From positions 109,779-173,778 of the forward strand of contig NZ_CAKRGI010000002.1 of the NCBI RefSeq assembly GCF_934330165.1: 64,000 nt of DNA, read 5' to 3'. The notes below the pieces were generated by a model that was given only the letters and a program-made list of their open reading frames with translations, was not told the DNA's origin and searched no databases. The translations under genes and the position numbers were made by a program. This document shows positions 10,959-19,649 of the stretch, in pieces (the stretch's first letter is position 1; every line of letters begins with the position of its first letter). This stretch comes from an uncultured Mediterraneibacter sp. (lineage in GTDB: Bacteria; Bacillota; Clostridia; Lachnospirales; Lachnospiraceae).

Positions 10959-10994
10959 AAAGGAGTATCGCGATGTGCGGTACTCCTTTTTTGT
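10959..10994. terminator. Terminator after the GH95 gene, probably bidirectional
   Basis: AAAGGAGTA (10959-10967) pairs with TACTCCTTT (10981-10989) and is followed by T residues. The A-rich left flank lets it also end the converging AraC gene. Confidence 0.8.
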
Positions 10995-11009
10995 CTAAGA
11001 TTTTTCAGA

Positions 11010-11843
11010 TCACTGGTTCCGCAGAAACTGCTTGCGGTAGGCAGTCGGTGTCATGCCACAGGATTTACGGAAACACTGCGTAAAGTAACTGGAGGAAGAA
11101 AATCCACATTGCTGTGCAATCTGTGCAAGACTCATATCTGTGGAAGTCAGCAGTTCCTGACTGGTAAAGATCCGCTTCTGAGTCAGATAATTCATCGGCG
11201 AGATCCCATAAGTTTCTGTGAAGGTATGAGAAAAATAATACTTGTTGATCTGTGCGATCTCTGCAAGTTTATCTAACGTAATATTTTCCCGGAAAGAAGA
11301 ATCAATATAACGCTTTGCCCGGCTGCATTCCCGGGATTCCATTTTATGGAACGGAAAGATCTCCACAGAAGAGGAAGCGTAGCGGGAAAGATGGACGACC
11401 AGAATGTTCAGCAGATTCTGGCAGACCTTTTCGTAATCCTTCAGCGAGTTCTCTGTCTCTTCCAGGATCGTACGGAAATAGAAATCAAGCTGATCTTTCA
11501 TTTCATCGGAGTGGAACAGAAGATATTCATTTGCATCGTCAATGACAAAATTCAGACCATCCACACCCAGTACAATATATTCCAGCGGATCTTCGAGGCT
11601 GGATTTTTCGGTGTGGGTGATATTCGGATTGATCACGATCAGATCGTGCTTTGCGATCGGAAAGCTTTCATCTTCAACAAGAAAACTGCCGCTTCCTGAC
11701 AGCACGAAAAAAAGTTCCGTGAAATAATGTGTGTGCGGATAACTGCTCCAGTCCTCTTCGTATTTTGAATAGGTAGAATACAGAAGATGACAGGTGTGGT
11801 CATGCCTTAAGGGGGAAGTAAAAGTATGTCGTATATTACCCAT
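11010..11843 (-). CDS. AraC-family transcriptional regulator, likely for the glycan import operon
   Basis: 277 aa with an N-terminal cupin-like sensor domain (around 'HTHYFTELFFVLSGSGSF') and a C-terminal AraC double HTH ending 'SYFTQCFRKSCGMTPTAYRK'. A longer TTG start at 11858 is possible, but GGAGG (plus-strand 11850-11854) sits 6 nt before the ATG at 11843, so that start is chosen. The gene is convergent with the GH95 fucosidase and divergent from the solute-binding-protein gene at 12187. This points to control of the importer/GH112 operon, perhaps by an imported galacto-N-biose or lacto-N-biose; the ligand is inference. Confidence 0.9.
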   Translation of the reverse strand: MGNIRHTFTSPLRHDHTCHLLYSTYSKYEEDWSSYPHTHYFTELFFVLSGSGSFLVEDESFPIAKHDLIVINPNITHTEKSSLEDPLEYIVLGVDGLNFVIDDANEYLLFHSDEMKDQLDFYFRTILEETENSLKDYEKVCQNLLNILVVHLSRYASSSVEIFPFHKMESRECSRAKRYIDSSFRENITLDKLAEIAQINKYYFSHTFTETYGISPMNYLTQKRIFTSQELLTSTDMSLAQIAQQCGFSSSSYFTQCFRKSCGMTPTAYRKQFLRNQ

Positions 11844-12109
11844 AAGTGTCCTCCACAAAATTTAGAAATATTGTCTTGAAAGCGATTTCAAGTGGTTATA
11901 CAACCAATTATGCAAATATTATAAAGAATTTTAGAAGCCGATTCAACAGGATTCGGGAGAGTTTGGCAAAAAAAGAGAACTTTTTTTATTTTCATGTGTG
12001 AAAAAATAACAAAAGAATATGAAAAAACATTTTTTGAGTCATATGATATGGTGATATTGAGAAATATCCCAAAAAGCAAGATTTATAAAAAAAAAGGCAA
12101 AAAGAAAGG

Positions 12110-12138
12110 TTGAAAAAGAGAGAGAAATAGTATATGAT
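12110..12138 (+). promoter_or_regulatory. Sigma-A-like promoter of the sugar importer operon
   Basis: TTGAAA (12110-12115), a 17-bp spacer and TATGAT (12133-12138) lie 48 bp before the start of the binding-protein gene. An AAGGAGG ribosome site follows at 12170-12176. The rest of the 11844-12186 gap is AT-rich and holds no other gene that I can see. Confidence 0.8.
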
Positions 12139-12186
12139 AGACATACCAAGTAAAACTGGAAAAAGTTATAAGGAGGAACTATTTAA

Positions 12187-13524
12187 ATGAAAAAGAAAAA
12201 ACTTATCAGCCTTGTGCTGGCAGGTACTATGGTTTTCGGACTTGCAGCATGTGGATCCAATGGCGGAGACAAGAAATCTGAAGGAGATTCTTCAGACAGC
12301 GATAAGGTAGTAAAGGTTGCAGTAGTTGAGACAGCATACGGTGCAGATATGTGGAAAGATGTTGCAGCTGCATTCGAAAAAGAGACAGGTGTTAAGGTTG
12401 AACTTACAATCGACAAGAACATCGAGGATATCATTCAGCCACAGATGAAATCTGGAGAGTATCCGGACGTAATCATGAGAGCTGTTGGTTCTGAGTCAGC
12501 TATCACAGAGACATTCATCAAGGACAACAACGTAGAGGAACTTACAGACGTTCTTGATATGACTGTACCGGGTGAGGATGCTAAGGTTGGAGATAAGATC
12601 CTTCCGGGATTCACAGAGAACTCCATCGTTAATCCTTACGGAGACGGAAAGACATACCTGATGCCAATGTTCTACTCACCATGTGGACTGTTCTACGATG
12701 CAAACCTGTTCAAGACAAAAGGATGGGATGTACCGGAGACATGGGATGATATGTGGGCACTTGCTGACAAGGCAAAAGCTGACGGAATCTCACTCTTCAC
12801 ATATCCTACAACAGGATACTTTGATGCATTCTTCTATGCATTACTGCATGAGACAATGGGAACAGAGGACTTTACAAAGGCTCTGAACTATTCTGAAGGA
12901 ATCTGGGATACAGACGGAGCTAAGAAAGCATTCGATATCGTTACAAAGCTTGCTACTACTGTTGAGCCTACAACAACAGCAAATGCTAATGACAACGACT
13001 TCCGTAACAACCAGCAGCTTGTTCTTGATGACAAAGCTCTGTTCATGCCAAATGGTAACTGGGTAATCGGTGAAATGGCAGATGCTCCGAGAGCAGACGG
13101 ATTCGAGTGGGGATTCACAGCTCTTCCGGCAGTAGAGAAAGACGGAGAGAGAGCTTCCTATACATTCTTCGAGCAGATCTGGATGCCATCAGGTGCTGAG
13201 AACAAAGATCTTGGAAAAGAATTTATCGCTTACATGTACTCTGATGCAGCAGCAGATATCTTCGCTAAATCTGGAGCGATCCAGCCAATCGAAGGAATGT
13301 CTGACAAGCTTGACGGAGACAACAAACTGTACTACTCAATCTATGATACAGGTGCTGTAGCTGTTATGGATGCATTCGCTACAACAGATCCAGTAGAAGG
13401 TGTAACAGTTCGTACAACATTCTTTGATCCGGTTAACTCTCTTGTAACTGGTGACAAGACAGAAGATGACTGGGTAAATCAGATTAAGACAGACAGCGAC
13501 AAACTTCGTGCTGCTTTAAAATAA
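12187..13524 (+). CDS. ABC importer solute-binding lipoprotein, predicted for galacto-N-biose/lacto-N-biose
   Basis: 445 aa, family 1 extracellular sugar-binding protein. The lipobox is visible: a hydrophobic signal followed by LAAC, then a Gly/Ser/Asp linker, so it should be lipid-anchored on the outer face of the membrane. It begins an operon with two permeases, a tiny membrane protein and a GH112 phosphorylase. In bifidobacteria the equivalent binding protein takes Gal-beta-1,3-GlcNAc/GalNAc, so the same substrate is inferred here from context, not from binding-site residues. A leaky hairpin directly after the gene should give it more transcript than the downstream permeases. No ATPase is encoded with it. 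Confidence 0.9.
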   Translation: MKKKKLISLVLAGTMVFGLAACGSNGGDKKSEGDSSDSDKVVKVAVVETAYGADMWKDVAAAFEKETGVKVELTIDKNIEDIIQPQMKSGEYPDVIMRAVGSESAITETFIKDNNVEELTDVLDMTVPGEDAKVGDKILPGFTENSIVNPYGDGKTYLMPMFYSPCGLFYDANLFKTKGWDVPETWDDMWALADKAKADGISLFTYPTTGYFDAFFYALLHETMGTEDFTKALNYSEGIWDTDGAKKAFDIVTKLATTVEPTTTANANDNDFRNNQQLVLDDKALFMPNGNWVIGEMADAPRADGFEWGFTALPAVEKDGERASYTFFEQIWMPSGAENKDLGKEFIAYMYSDAAADIFAKSGAIQPIEGMSDKLDGDNKLYYSIYDTGAVAVMDAFATTDPVEGVTVRTTFFDPVNSLVTGDKTEDDWVNQIKTDSDKLRAALK

Positions 13525-13591
13525 TCTGAATAAGTTACCGGGAATTTCCTTACAACTATAAGAAGATTTGGAAGGAATCTCACAGGTGGGG

Positions 13592-13622
13592 CAGGCGGTG
13601 AAATCTCTTCACCGCCTGTTTT
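13592..13622 (+). terminator. Intra-operon hairpin (partial terminator) after the binding protein
   Basis: CAGGCGGTGA (13592-13601) pairs perfectly with TCACCGCCTG (13609-13618) around a 7-nt loop, followed by TTTTA. It lies in the 187-bp gap before the first permease, where importer operons commonly step down expression. Confidence 0.75.
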
Positions 13623-13711
13623 AATGCCGATGTCTGCTAAGACGGTATGGATAGCCGTTGGATGGCGGCGGTTATTCAATGAAACGGATTTATAGAATTG
13701 GAGATGAACCA

Positions 13712-14602
13712 ATGAAAGAAAGAAAAGGCAAGGGGCTGTTTGTATTCTGTTGCCTGGCCCCGGCAGCAATATTATTTATCTTATTTATGATTGTTCCTAC
13801 GATCGAAATCTTCCGTATTTCCTTATATAAATGGGGTGGATATACAGATAACAAGACATTTGTAGGACTGAGCAACTTTAAATCATTGTTACAGAATCAG
13901 AAGTTCTATCAGGCATTCCAGAACCAGATTCTTCTGATTGTATTGGTTACGATCATTACATTTGCATTTGCGTTAGTGTTTGCATACATACTTTCAAGAG
14001 AAAAAATCAAAGGACAGGGATTCTTCAGAGTAATCTTCTATATCCCGAATATCCTTTCAATCGTAGTTATCAGTGCAATTTTCTCTGCTATCTACAAACC
14101 AAATACAGGACTTCTGAATTCCATCATCGGAATCTTCAAGCACAGTGATGATCAGATCCTCTGGCTTGGTGATCAGAGGGTAGTTATTTACAGTATTGTG
14201 ATCGCCATGGTATGGCAGGCTATTGGATATTACATGGTAATGTATATGGCAAGTATGGCGAACGTATCAGAGAGTCTGTACGAATCTGCCAGCCTTGAAG
14301 GAGCAGGTAAGATTTATCAGTTCTTTACAATTACGATCCCGTTGATCTGGACAAATATCAGAACAACACTTACGTTCTTCGTAATCAGTACGATTAACAT
14401 GAGTTTCCTTCTCGTTACAGCAATGACGAGTGGCGGACCGGACGGAGCTTCCAGTGTATTCCTGAGCTATATGTACCAGGAGGCTTATACAAACTCTTCA
14501 TATGGATATGGTATGGCAATCGGTGTATCAGTATTCCTGTTCTCTTTTGCACTTGCCGGACTGCTGAACGTTGCAACAAAACGTCAGGAAGTAGAAATTT
14601 AA
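13712..14602 (+). CDS. ABC sugar importer permease, MalF/UgpA type
   Basis: 296 aa with about six hydrophobic helices and the permease coupling motif region 'ESLYESASLEGAGKIYQFF' (EAA loop), which contacts the ATPase. I choose the ATG at 13712 because GGAGA lies 7 nt before it; in-frame upstream starts at 13658 and 13679 lack a good site. It is the first of two membrane subunits of the binding-protein-dependent importer, 16 bp before the second. The substrate is inferred to be a Gal-beta-1,3-HexNAc disaccharide from the co-transcribed GH112 phosphorylase. Confidence 0.92.
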   Translation: MKERKGKGLFVFCCLAPAAILFILFMIVPTIEIFRISLYKWGGYTDNKTFVGLSNFKSLLQNQKFYQAFQNQILLIVLVTIITFAFALVFAYILSREKIKGQGFFRVIFYIPNILSIVVISAIFSAIYKPNTGLLNSIIGIFKHSDDQILWLGDQRVVIYSIVIAMVWQAIGYYMVMYMASMANVSESLYESASLEGAGKIYQFFTITIPLIWTNIRTTLTFFVISTINMSFLLVTAMTSGGPDGASSVFLSYMYQEAYTNSSYGYGMAIGVSVFLFSFALAGLLNVATKRQEVEI

Positions 14603-14618
14603 GGAAAGGGGAATCGGA

Positions 14619-15503
14619 ATGGAAAAGAATACATCAAAAAAACCGTTTAGCTTTAGTAAACTGATTGTGTACATTTGCCTGATTCTTCTTGCAATTACAA
14701 TCATCGTGCCGGTAGCATGGGTCTTCCTTGCATCGGTAAAGCAGAATAAGGAATTCTACGGAAATCCGTGGACACTTCCTGAGAAACTTTATTTTCAGAA
14801 CTTTGTAGATGCCTGGACAAAAGCAGACATGGGATCTTATATCCTGAACTCTGTTATTGTTACAGCACTTGCGATTGCAATGCTGATCGCAGTTGCACTT
14901 CCGGCAGCTTATGTACTGTCAAGATTTAAGTTCCGTACATGCAAGTTCTGGAATCTGCTCTTCATGGCAGGACTTTTCATCAACGTAAGTTACATCGTAG
15001 TACCGATCTTCCTTATGTTGAACAACTGGGACAAAGCCCTTTATCAGGCATTTGGAACGAAGTTCTTCCTAAATAACCTGTTTATATTGGCGGTTGTGTA
15101 TATGGCAACAGCACTTCCATTCACAATCTACCTGCTGTCAGGATACTTCAGCGGTCTTGCAAAAGACTTCGAGGAGGCAGCTTATGTGGATGGTGCAGGA
15201 TACTTTACGACAATGGTTAAGATCATCTTCCCGATGGCAAAGCCAAGTATCGTAACGATCATACTTTTCAACTTCCTGTCATTCTGGAATGAGTATGTAA
15301 TTTCCATGACATTGTTGACAGATGCCAAGTTGAAAACTCTGCCGGTAGGTCTTATGAACCTGATGGCTGCTCAGAAATCAGCAGTTCAGTATGGACAGAT
15401 GTACGCAGGACTGGTTATCGTTATGCTTCCTGTTCTGATTCTGTATATGTGTGTACAGAAGACACTTACTCAGGGAATGACTCTGGGTGGATTGAAAGGT
15501 TAA
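14619..15503 (+). CDS. ABC sugar importer permease, MalG/UgpE type
   Basis: 294 aa, six predicted membrane helices, with the EAA-loop motif 'DFEEAAYVDGAGYFTTMVKI', the normal signature of the second permease subunit in carbohydrate uptake class 1 importers. Ribosome site GGAAAGGGG precedes the ATG. It forms the transmembrane heterodimer with the preceding gene product. The nucleotide-binding subunit is missing from the operon; the MsmK-like ATPase at 35197-36309 is the likely shared partner. Confidence 0.92.
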   Translation: MEKNTSKKPFSFSKLIVYICLILLAITIIVPVAWVFLASVKQNKEFYGNPWTLPEKLYFQNFVDAWTKADMGSYILNSVIVTALAIAMLIAVALPAAYVLSRFKFRTCKFWNLLFMAGLFINVSYIVVPIFLMLNNWDKALYQAFGTKFFLNNLFILAVVYMATALPFTIYLLSGYFSGLAKDFEEAAYVDGAGYFTTMVKIIFPMAKPSIVTIILFNFLSFWNEYVISMTLLTDAKLKTLPVGLMNLMAAQKSAVQYGQMYAGLVIVMLPVLILYMCVQKTLTQGMTLGGLKG

Positions 15504-15516
15504 GGAGGTATTTACA

Positions 15517-15696
15517 ATGAATGAAAGAACTAAAAAGATTATCACTGCGATCATTGTTATCGCGATTTTCGTTGTTTGTATCGGCCTTATCGTTGTCGGA
15601 CAGAGAAATATCGGACCAAAGGGTCTTCTTACTGAGATCGTAGGTCTTGCCGGTCTGGTCGGACTGCTGGCATTTTACAACAGCAAATATAAATAA
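15517..15696 (+). CDS. Small membrane protein of the GNB/LNB importer operon (59 aa)
   Basis: An ATG at 15517 follows AAGGAGG (15502-15508) and opens a 59-residue frame ending TAA at 15694-15696. The protein has a charged N-terminus (MNERTKK), one strong helix (about 8-28), a short polar loop (GQRNIGPKG) and a second hydrophobic segment (about 37-53), ending NSKYK. The start lies 13 bp after the second permease, so it is surely co-transcribed. It looks like the small uncharacterised family I recall as DUF6903, seen beside such importers; that name is from memory. A role as an accessory subunit of the importer is a guess from position. Confidence 0.8.
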   Translation: MNERTKKIITAIIVIAIFVVCIGLIVVGQRNIGPKGLLTEIVGLAGLVGLLAFYNSKYK

Positions 15697-15735
15697 TTGT
15701 TTACATTGCAGGAAGGATACCTGTGATAAGAAGGC

Positions 15736-15768
15736 ATAAGGAAATCTGCCATCGGCAGATTTCCTTAT
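15736..15768 (+). other. Perfect 15-bp stem-loop before the GH112 gene
   Basis: Bases 15736-15750 pair without mismatch with 15754-15768 around the loop ATC. There is no T-run after it, so it is less likely to be a terminator than an RNA-processing or mRNA-stability element guarding the 5' end of the phosphorylase message. Confidence 0.7.
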
Positions 15769-15814
15769 ATAAACTAAAAATCAGATTATTTAAAGAATAG
15801 AAGAGGATAATTCA

Positions 15815-17971
15815 ATGGAGAAATCAAAAGGACTCGTTACAATTCCTACTGACCTGGACGTAGTGCCACAGACACTGGAATTAATGAAGCTTTGGGGTGC
15901 AGATGCAATCCGTGATTGCGATGGAACAGATTTCCCTACAGAGCTGAAAGATGCAGATGCAGAAATTTATTCAACATATTATACAACTCGTAAAGATAAT
16001 GCATGGGCTGAAGCCAATCCGGAAGAAATTCAGCAGATGTATGTAATGACACCTTTCTATACAGCAGAGTCTGAAACTCTTGAAGTGGAAGTAATGAAGG
16101 GACTTTACCCGGATATGCTGAAACCGAATACAAGAGATGATATCAAACGGTGGTGGGAAGTGATCGACAGAACAACGGGAGAGGTTGTTCCGACAGATAA
16201 ATGGGACTACAGTGAGGAGACAGGAAAGGTTACACTTGCAGCTGTTCCGTTCCATGAGTATACAGTTAGCTTCCTTGCTTATATTATGTGGGATCCGGTT
16301 CATATGTACAATGCAGTTACAAATGACTGGAAAGATGTTGAGCATCAGATTACATTTGATGTACGTCAGCCAAAGACGCATGAATATACAATGAAGCGTC
16401 TGAGAAAGTTTATTGAGGATCATCCGTATGTAAACGTACTTCGTTTTACTACATTCTTCCATCAGTTCACACTGATCTTTGATGAGCTTGCAAGAGAAAA
16501 ATATGTAGACTGGTACGGATATTCAGCTTCTGTAAGCCCATACATCTTAGAGCAGTTTGAGAAAGAAGTCGGATACAAGTTCCGTGCTGAGTATATTATC
16601 GATCAGGGATACTACAACAACCAGTATCGTATTCCGAGCAAAGAGTATCAGGATTTCCAGGCATTCCAGAGAAGAGAAGTTGCCAAGATCGTAAAAGAGA
16701 TGGTAGACATTACTCATGAGTGTGGAAAGAAAGCCATGATGTTCCTGGGAGATCACTGGATCGGAACAGAGCCATTTATGGAAGAGTTCAAGACACTTGG
16801 ACTTGACGCAGTTGTAGGTAGTGTGGGAAATGGTTCTACATTAAGACTGATCAGCGATATTGACGGAGTAAAATATACAGAGGGACGTCTTCTTCCGTAT
16901 TTCTTCCCGGATGTATTCCATGAAGGCGGAGATCCTGTAAAAGAAGCACGTTACAACTGGGTAACAGCAAGAAGAGCTATCTTAAGAAAGCCAATCGACA
17001 GAATCGGATACGGCGGATACTTAAAGCTTGCACTTGACTTCCCGGATTTTATTGATTATGTATCACAGGTTTGCGATGAGTTCCGTACACTGTATGATAA
17101 TGTAAAAGGCACAACACCGTTCTGTGCTAAGAAGGTAGCAGTTCTTAACTGCTGGGGTAAGATGAGAGCCTGGGGATGCCACATGGTACATCATGCACTG
17201 TATCAGAAGCAGAACTATTCTTATGCAGGAATCATCGAGTCTCTGTCAGGAGCACCGTTTGATGTGAAGTTCATCAGTTTCCAGGATATTCTGGATGACA
17301 GCTCCATCTTAGATGATATTGATGTTCTTATCAATGTTGGTGATGCTGATACAGCACATACAGGTGGAGACTGGTGGGTAAATCCACACATCGTTGAGGC
17401 TGTCAGAAAGTTTGTTTACAATGGTGGCGGTATCATTGGTGTAGGTGAGCCGACAGGACATCAGTCCCAGGGACGTTTCTTCCAGCTTGCAGATGTATTT
17501 GGAGTTGAAGAAGAGCATGGATTTACTCTTGGTTATGATAAATATAACTGGGATGAGCATGAGCATTTCATTCTGGAAGAGACAGAGGGTGTTGATTTCG
17601 GTGAGGGCAAGAAGAATATCTATGCACTTGCAGGAACTACAATCCTTGTTCAGAAGGACAAAGAAGTTCAGATGGCTGTTAATGAATATGGTAAAGGACG
17701 TGCTGTATATATCAGCGGACTTCCGTACAGCTTTGAGAACAACCGTGTTCTTCACCGTGCGATCATGTGGAGTACTCACAGCGAGGATGAACTGAAGAAA
17801 TGGTTCAGCACAAACTACAATGTGGATGTACACGCATATCCGAAGAACAACAAATACTGTGTAGTAAATAATACAGATGATCCGCAGAGTACAACAATCT
17901 ATCGTGGAGATGGAAGCAGCTTTGATCTTGAGATGGAGCCGAACGGAATCATTTGGTACGAGATCCAGTAA
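15815..17971 (+). CDS. lnpA: 1,3-beta-galactosyl-N-acetylhexosamine phosphorylase (GH112)
   Basis: 718 aa. It should cleave galacto-N-biose or lacto-N-biose with phosphate to alpha-galactose 1-phosphate and free HexNAc in the cytoplasm, saving one ATP. The whole length matches the GH112 architecture: a TIM-barrel catalytic part (to about 440), a glutamine-amidotransferase-like middle part and a beta-sandwich end. The acid catalyst in GDHWIGTEP falls at D313, the same number as in the characterised Bifidobacterium longum enzyme. No signal peptide, in keeping with intracellular action. The ATG at 15815 follows GAAGAGGATA. Some GH112 members act on galactosyl-rhamnose instead; the fucosidase and importer context favours HexNAc disaccharides. 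Genes for HexNAc kinase and galactose-1-phosphate use are not in this window. Confidence 0.93.
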   Translation: MEKSKGLVTIPTDLDVVPQTLELMKLWGADAIRDCDGTDFPTELKDADAEIYSTYYTTRKDNAWAEANPEEIQQMYVMTPFYTAESETLEVEVMKGLYPDMLKPNTRDDIKRWWEVIDRTTGEVVPTDKWDYSEETGKVTLAAVPFHEYTVSFLAYIMWDPVHMYNAVTNDWKDVEHQITFDVRQPKTHEYTMKRLRKFIEDHPYVNVLRFTTFFHQFTLIFDELAREKYVDWYGYSASVSPYILEQFEKEVGYKFRAEYIIDQGYYNNQYRIPSKEYQDFQAFQRREVAKIVKEMVDITHECGKKAMMFLGDHWIGTEPFMEEFKTLGLDAVVGSVGNGSTLRLISDIDGVKYTEGRLLPYFFPDVFHEGGDPVKEARYNWVTARRAILRKPIDRIGYGGYLKLALDFPDFIDYVSQVCDEFRTLYDNVKGTTPFCAKKVAVLNCWGKMRAWGCHMVHHALYQKQNYSYAGIIESLSGAPFDVKFISFQDILDDSSILDDIDVLINVGDADTAHTGGDWWVNPHIVEAVRKFVYNGGGIIGVGEPTGHQSQGRFFQLADVFGVEEEHGFTLGYDKYNWDEHEHFILEETEGVDFGEGKKNIYALAGTTILVQKDKEVQMAVNEYGKGRAVYISGLPYSFENNRVLHRAIMWSTHSEDELKKWFSTNYNVDVHAYPKNNKYCVVNNTDDPQSTTIYRGDGSSFDLEMEPNGIIWYEIQ

Positions 17972-18068
17972 TTGAGGATTTGAATTTAATGTGAATTTCG
18001 AGAGCTGAAATATCCAAAAGATATAAAAAAGGATCGGAAAAATGAACCGGAGATAATCCGGATAATAG

Positions 18069-18119
18069 AAATGCCGTACACCTGCTGAGTAGATCAGAGG
18101 CGTGCGGCATTTACTTTTT
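18069..18119 (+). terminator. Terminator of the importer/GH112 operon
   Basis: AAATGCCGTAC (18069-18079) pairs with GTGCGGCATTT (18102-18112) with one G-T pair, followed by ACTTTTT. It closes the operon about 100 bp after the GH112 stop codon. Confidence 0.85.
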
Positions 18120-18210
18120 GGAATAAATTTGCTATGATAACAGCGTTAAGTATGATAGTTGGACGAATCTTTTGCCCGGCAGATTTTTTTGAAAAGAAAG
18201 GAACAGAGGA

Positions 18211-18657
18211 ATGAAAATCGGAATTGGAAATGACCATTCAGCACTGGAACTGAAAGCAGAGATTATGGAACTTTTGAAAGAAAAGGGACATGAAGTAGTA
18301 GATTATGGTACAAATTCACCGGAGAGCTGTGATTATCCTGTTTATGGAGAGAAAGTGGGACGTGCAGTTGCATCGGGAGAAGTTGAAAGAGGAATCCTGA
18401 TCTGTGGAACAGGTCTTGGTATTTCACTGGCTGCGAACAAAGTAAAAGGTGTTCGTGCGGCTGTATGTAGTGAGCCGTTTACAGCCAAGATGTCCAGGGC
18501 TCATAATAACTGTAATGTTCTGGCTTTTGGTGCGAGGGTTGTCGGTGCAGAACTGGCTAAGATGATTGTGGAGACATGGCTTGATACAGAGTTTGAGGGT
18601 GGACGTCATCAGAGAAGAGTGGATATGCTGATGGATATCGAAAACCGGAATGAGTAA
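18211..18657 (+). CDS. rpiB: Ribose-5-phosphate isomerase B
   Basis: 148 aa, the usual length of the RpiB/LacA/LacB family. It interconverts ribose 5-phosphate and ribulose 5-phosphate in the pentose phosphate pathway. Visible features are the N-terminal GNDHSALELK phosphate-binding region, the catalytic Cys in ICGTGLG and the RAHNNCNVLAFG segment. The ribosome site AAAGGAACAGAGG precedes the ATG. It follows the GH112 operon after a terminator, so it is probably separately transcribed. A galactose-6-phosphate isomerase role (LacA/LacB) is less likely because the gene stands alone. Confidence 0.92.
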   Translation: MKIGIGNDHSALELKAEIMELLKEKGHEVVDYGTNSPESCDYPVYGEKVGRAVASGEVERGILICGTGLGISLAANKVKGVRAAVCSEPFTAKMSRAHNNCNVLAFGARVVGAELAKMIVETWLDTEFEGGRHQRRVDMLMDIENRNE

Positions 18658-18666
18658 GGTGTGGGT

Positions 18667-19629
18667 ATGAATGTATACACACTCTCTCAATGGCTTTTAT
18701 TTTTCTTCTTATACAGTTTTTTCGGGTGGATCTGGGAGAGCGGTTATGTATCGGTGAGGAAGCACCGATGGGTAAACCGTGGATTTATGCACGGTCCAAT
18801 GCTTCCGCTGTATGGTTCGGGAGCTGTCAGTGTACTGATTATTACGTTGCCGGTGAGAGAGAATCTGCCGCTTGTATTTATCATGGGGATGATAGGAGCG
18901 ACACTGCTGGAATTTTTTACGGGAATGATCATGGAATCCCTGTTCCATGTCAGATACTGGGATTACAGCCATCTGAAATTCAACATAAAGGGATATATCT
19001 GTCCGGTTGCTTCTCTGTGCTGGGGCGTTTTCTCTATTATGATGGTGAAAGTTGTGCATATTCCGATCGAAGAAGTGATCTTGAAAATTCCGATGACGAT
19101 CGCAGACGGACTTGCATTTGTTCTTACGGTTGTGGCTGCAGTGGATTTCACCCAGTCTTTCAACGAGGCAATGGATATGAAGAAGATGCTTGCCCAGCTG
19201 GATGAGACGAAAGTCCAGATTCAGAAGCTGCAGGAGCGGATCAGAGAGACGTCAGAAGAAATGTCTGAAAAACTTCGTACGGCAGCAGAAGAGATGCCAG
19301 GAAGATTGCGTACGGCAGCAGGAGAGATGCCAGGAAGGTTGCGTATGGCAGCAGGAGAGATGCCGGAGAAGATCCGCAGTGCAGCAGCAACAGCAGGAGA
19401 GATGCCGGGAAGAGTGCGTACAGTAGCAGGAGATGTACCGGAGAAGCTTCGTATGGAGCTGGCAGAATTAAAAGAGAATGCGGCAAAAGAACTGCAGAAG
19501 ATCTTATCCAGATCGGACGAGACTCATGCAGGAGCGATGAAGCAGCTGCGTAGAAACCCGACAGCAGCATCTTCAAGATTTAAAGATGTACTGGAGGAAT
19601 TAAAGAAATATACGGAAAAAGATAAGTAG
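18667..19629 (+). CDS. CmpB-like putative ABC transporter permease with tandem-repeat C-terminal tail
   Basis: About 320 aa. The N-terminal two thirds carries about five membrane helices with the family motifs FFGWIWES and NRGFMHGPMLPLYGSGA typical of proteins annotated 'putative ABC transporter permease' (CmpB-like family of unknown function). The C-terminal cytoplasmic part is a charged helical tail made of six copies of an 11-residue unit, consensus GEMPGRLRTAA, then a coiled-coil-like end. ATG 18667 is preferred over the GTG at 18661. It begins 9 bp after rpiB and is followed 20 bp later by nth, so the three genes may form one unit. Transport function is not shown. Confidence 0.8.
   Translation: MNVYTLSQWLLFFFLYSFFGWIWESGYVSVRKHRWVNRGFMHGPMLPLYGSGAVSVLIITLPVRENLPLVFIMGMIGATLLEFFTGMIMESLFHVRYWDYSHLKFNIKGYICPVASLCWGVFSIMMVKVVHIPIEEVILKIPMTIADGLAFVLTVVAAVDFTQSFNEAMDMKKMLAQLDETKVQIQKLQERIRETSEEMSEKLRTAAEEMPGRLRTAAGEMPGRLRMAAGEMPEKIRSAAATAGEMPGRVRTVAGDVPEKLRMELAELKENAAKELQKILSRSDETHAGAMKQLRRNPTAASSRFKDVLEELKKYTEKDK
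19255..19461 (+). repeat. Six 33-bp tandem repeats coding for 11-residue helical units
   Basis: Units run 19255-19287, 19288-19320, 19321-19353, 19354-19386, 19396-19428 and 19429-19461; a 9-bp insert (ACA-like Ala-Thr-Ala codons, 19387-19395) separates the fourth and fifth. The peptide period of 11 suits an amphipathic helix lying on a membrane, as in apolipoprotein-like repeats. Confidence 0.9.
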
Positions 19630-19649
19630 ACAGACGGAAAGGTGAAGTC

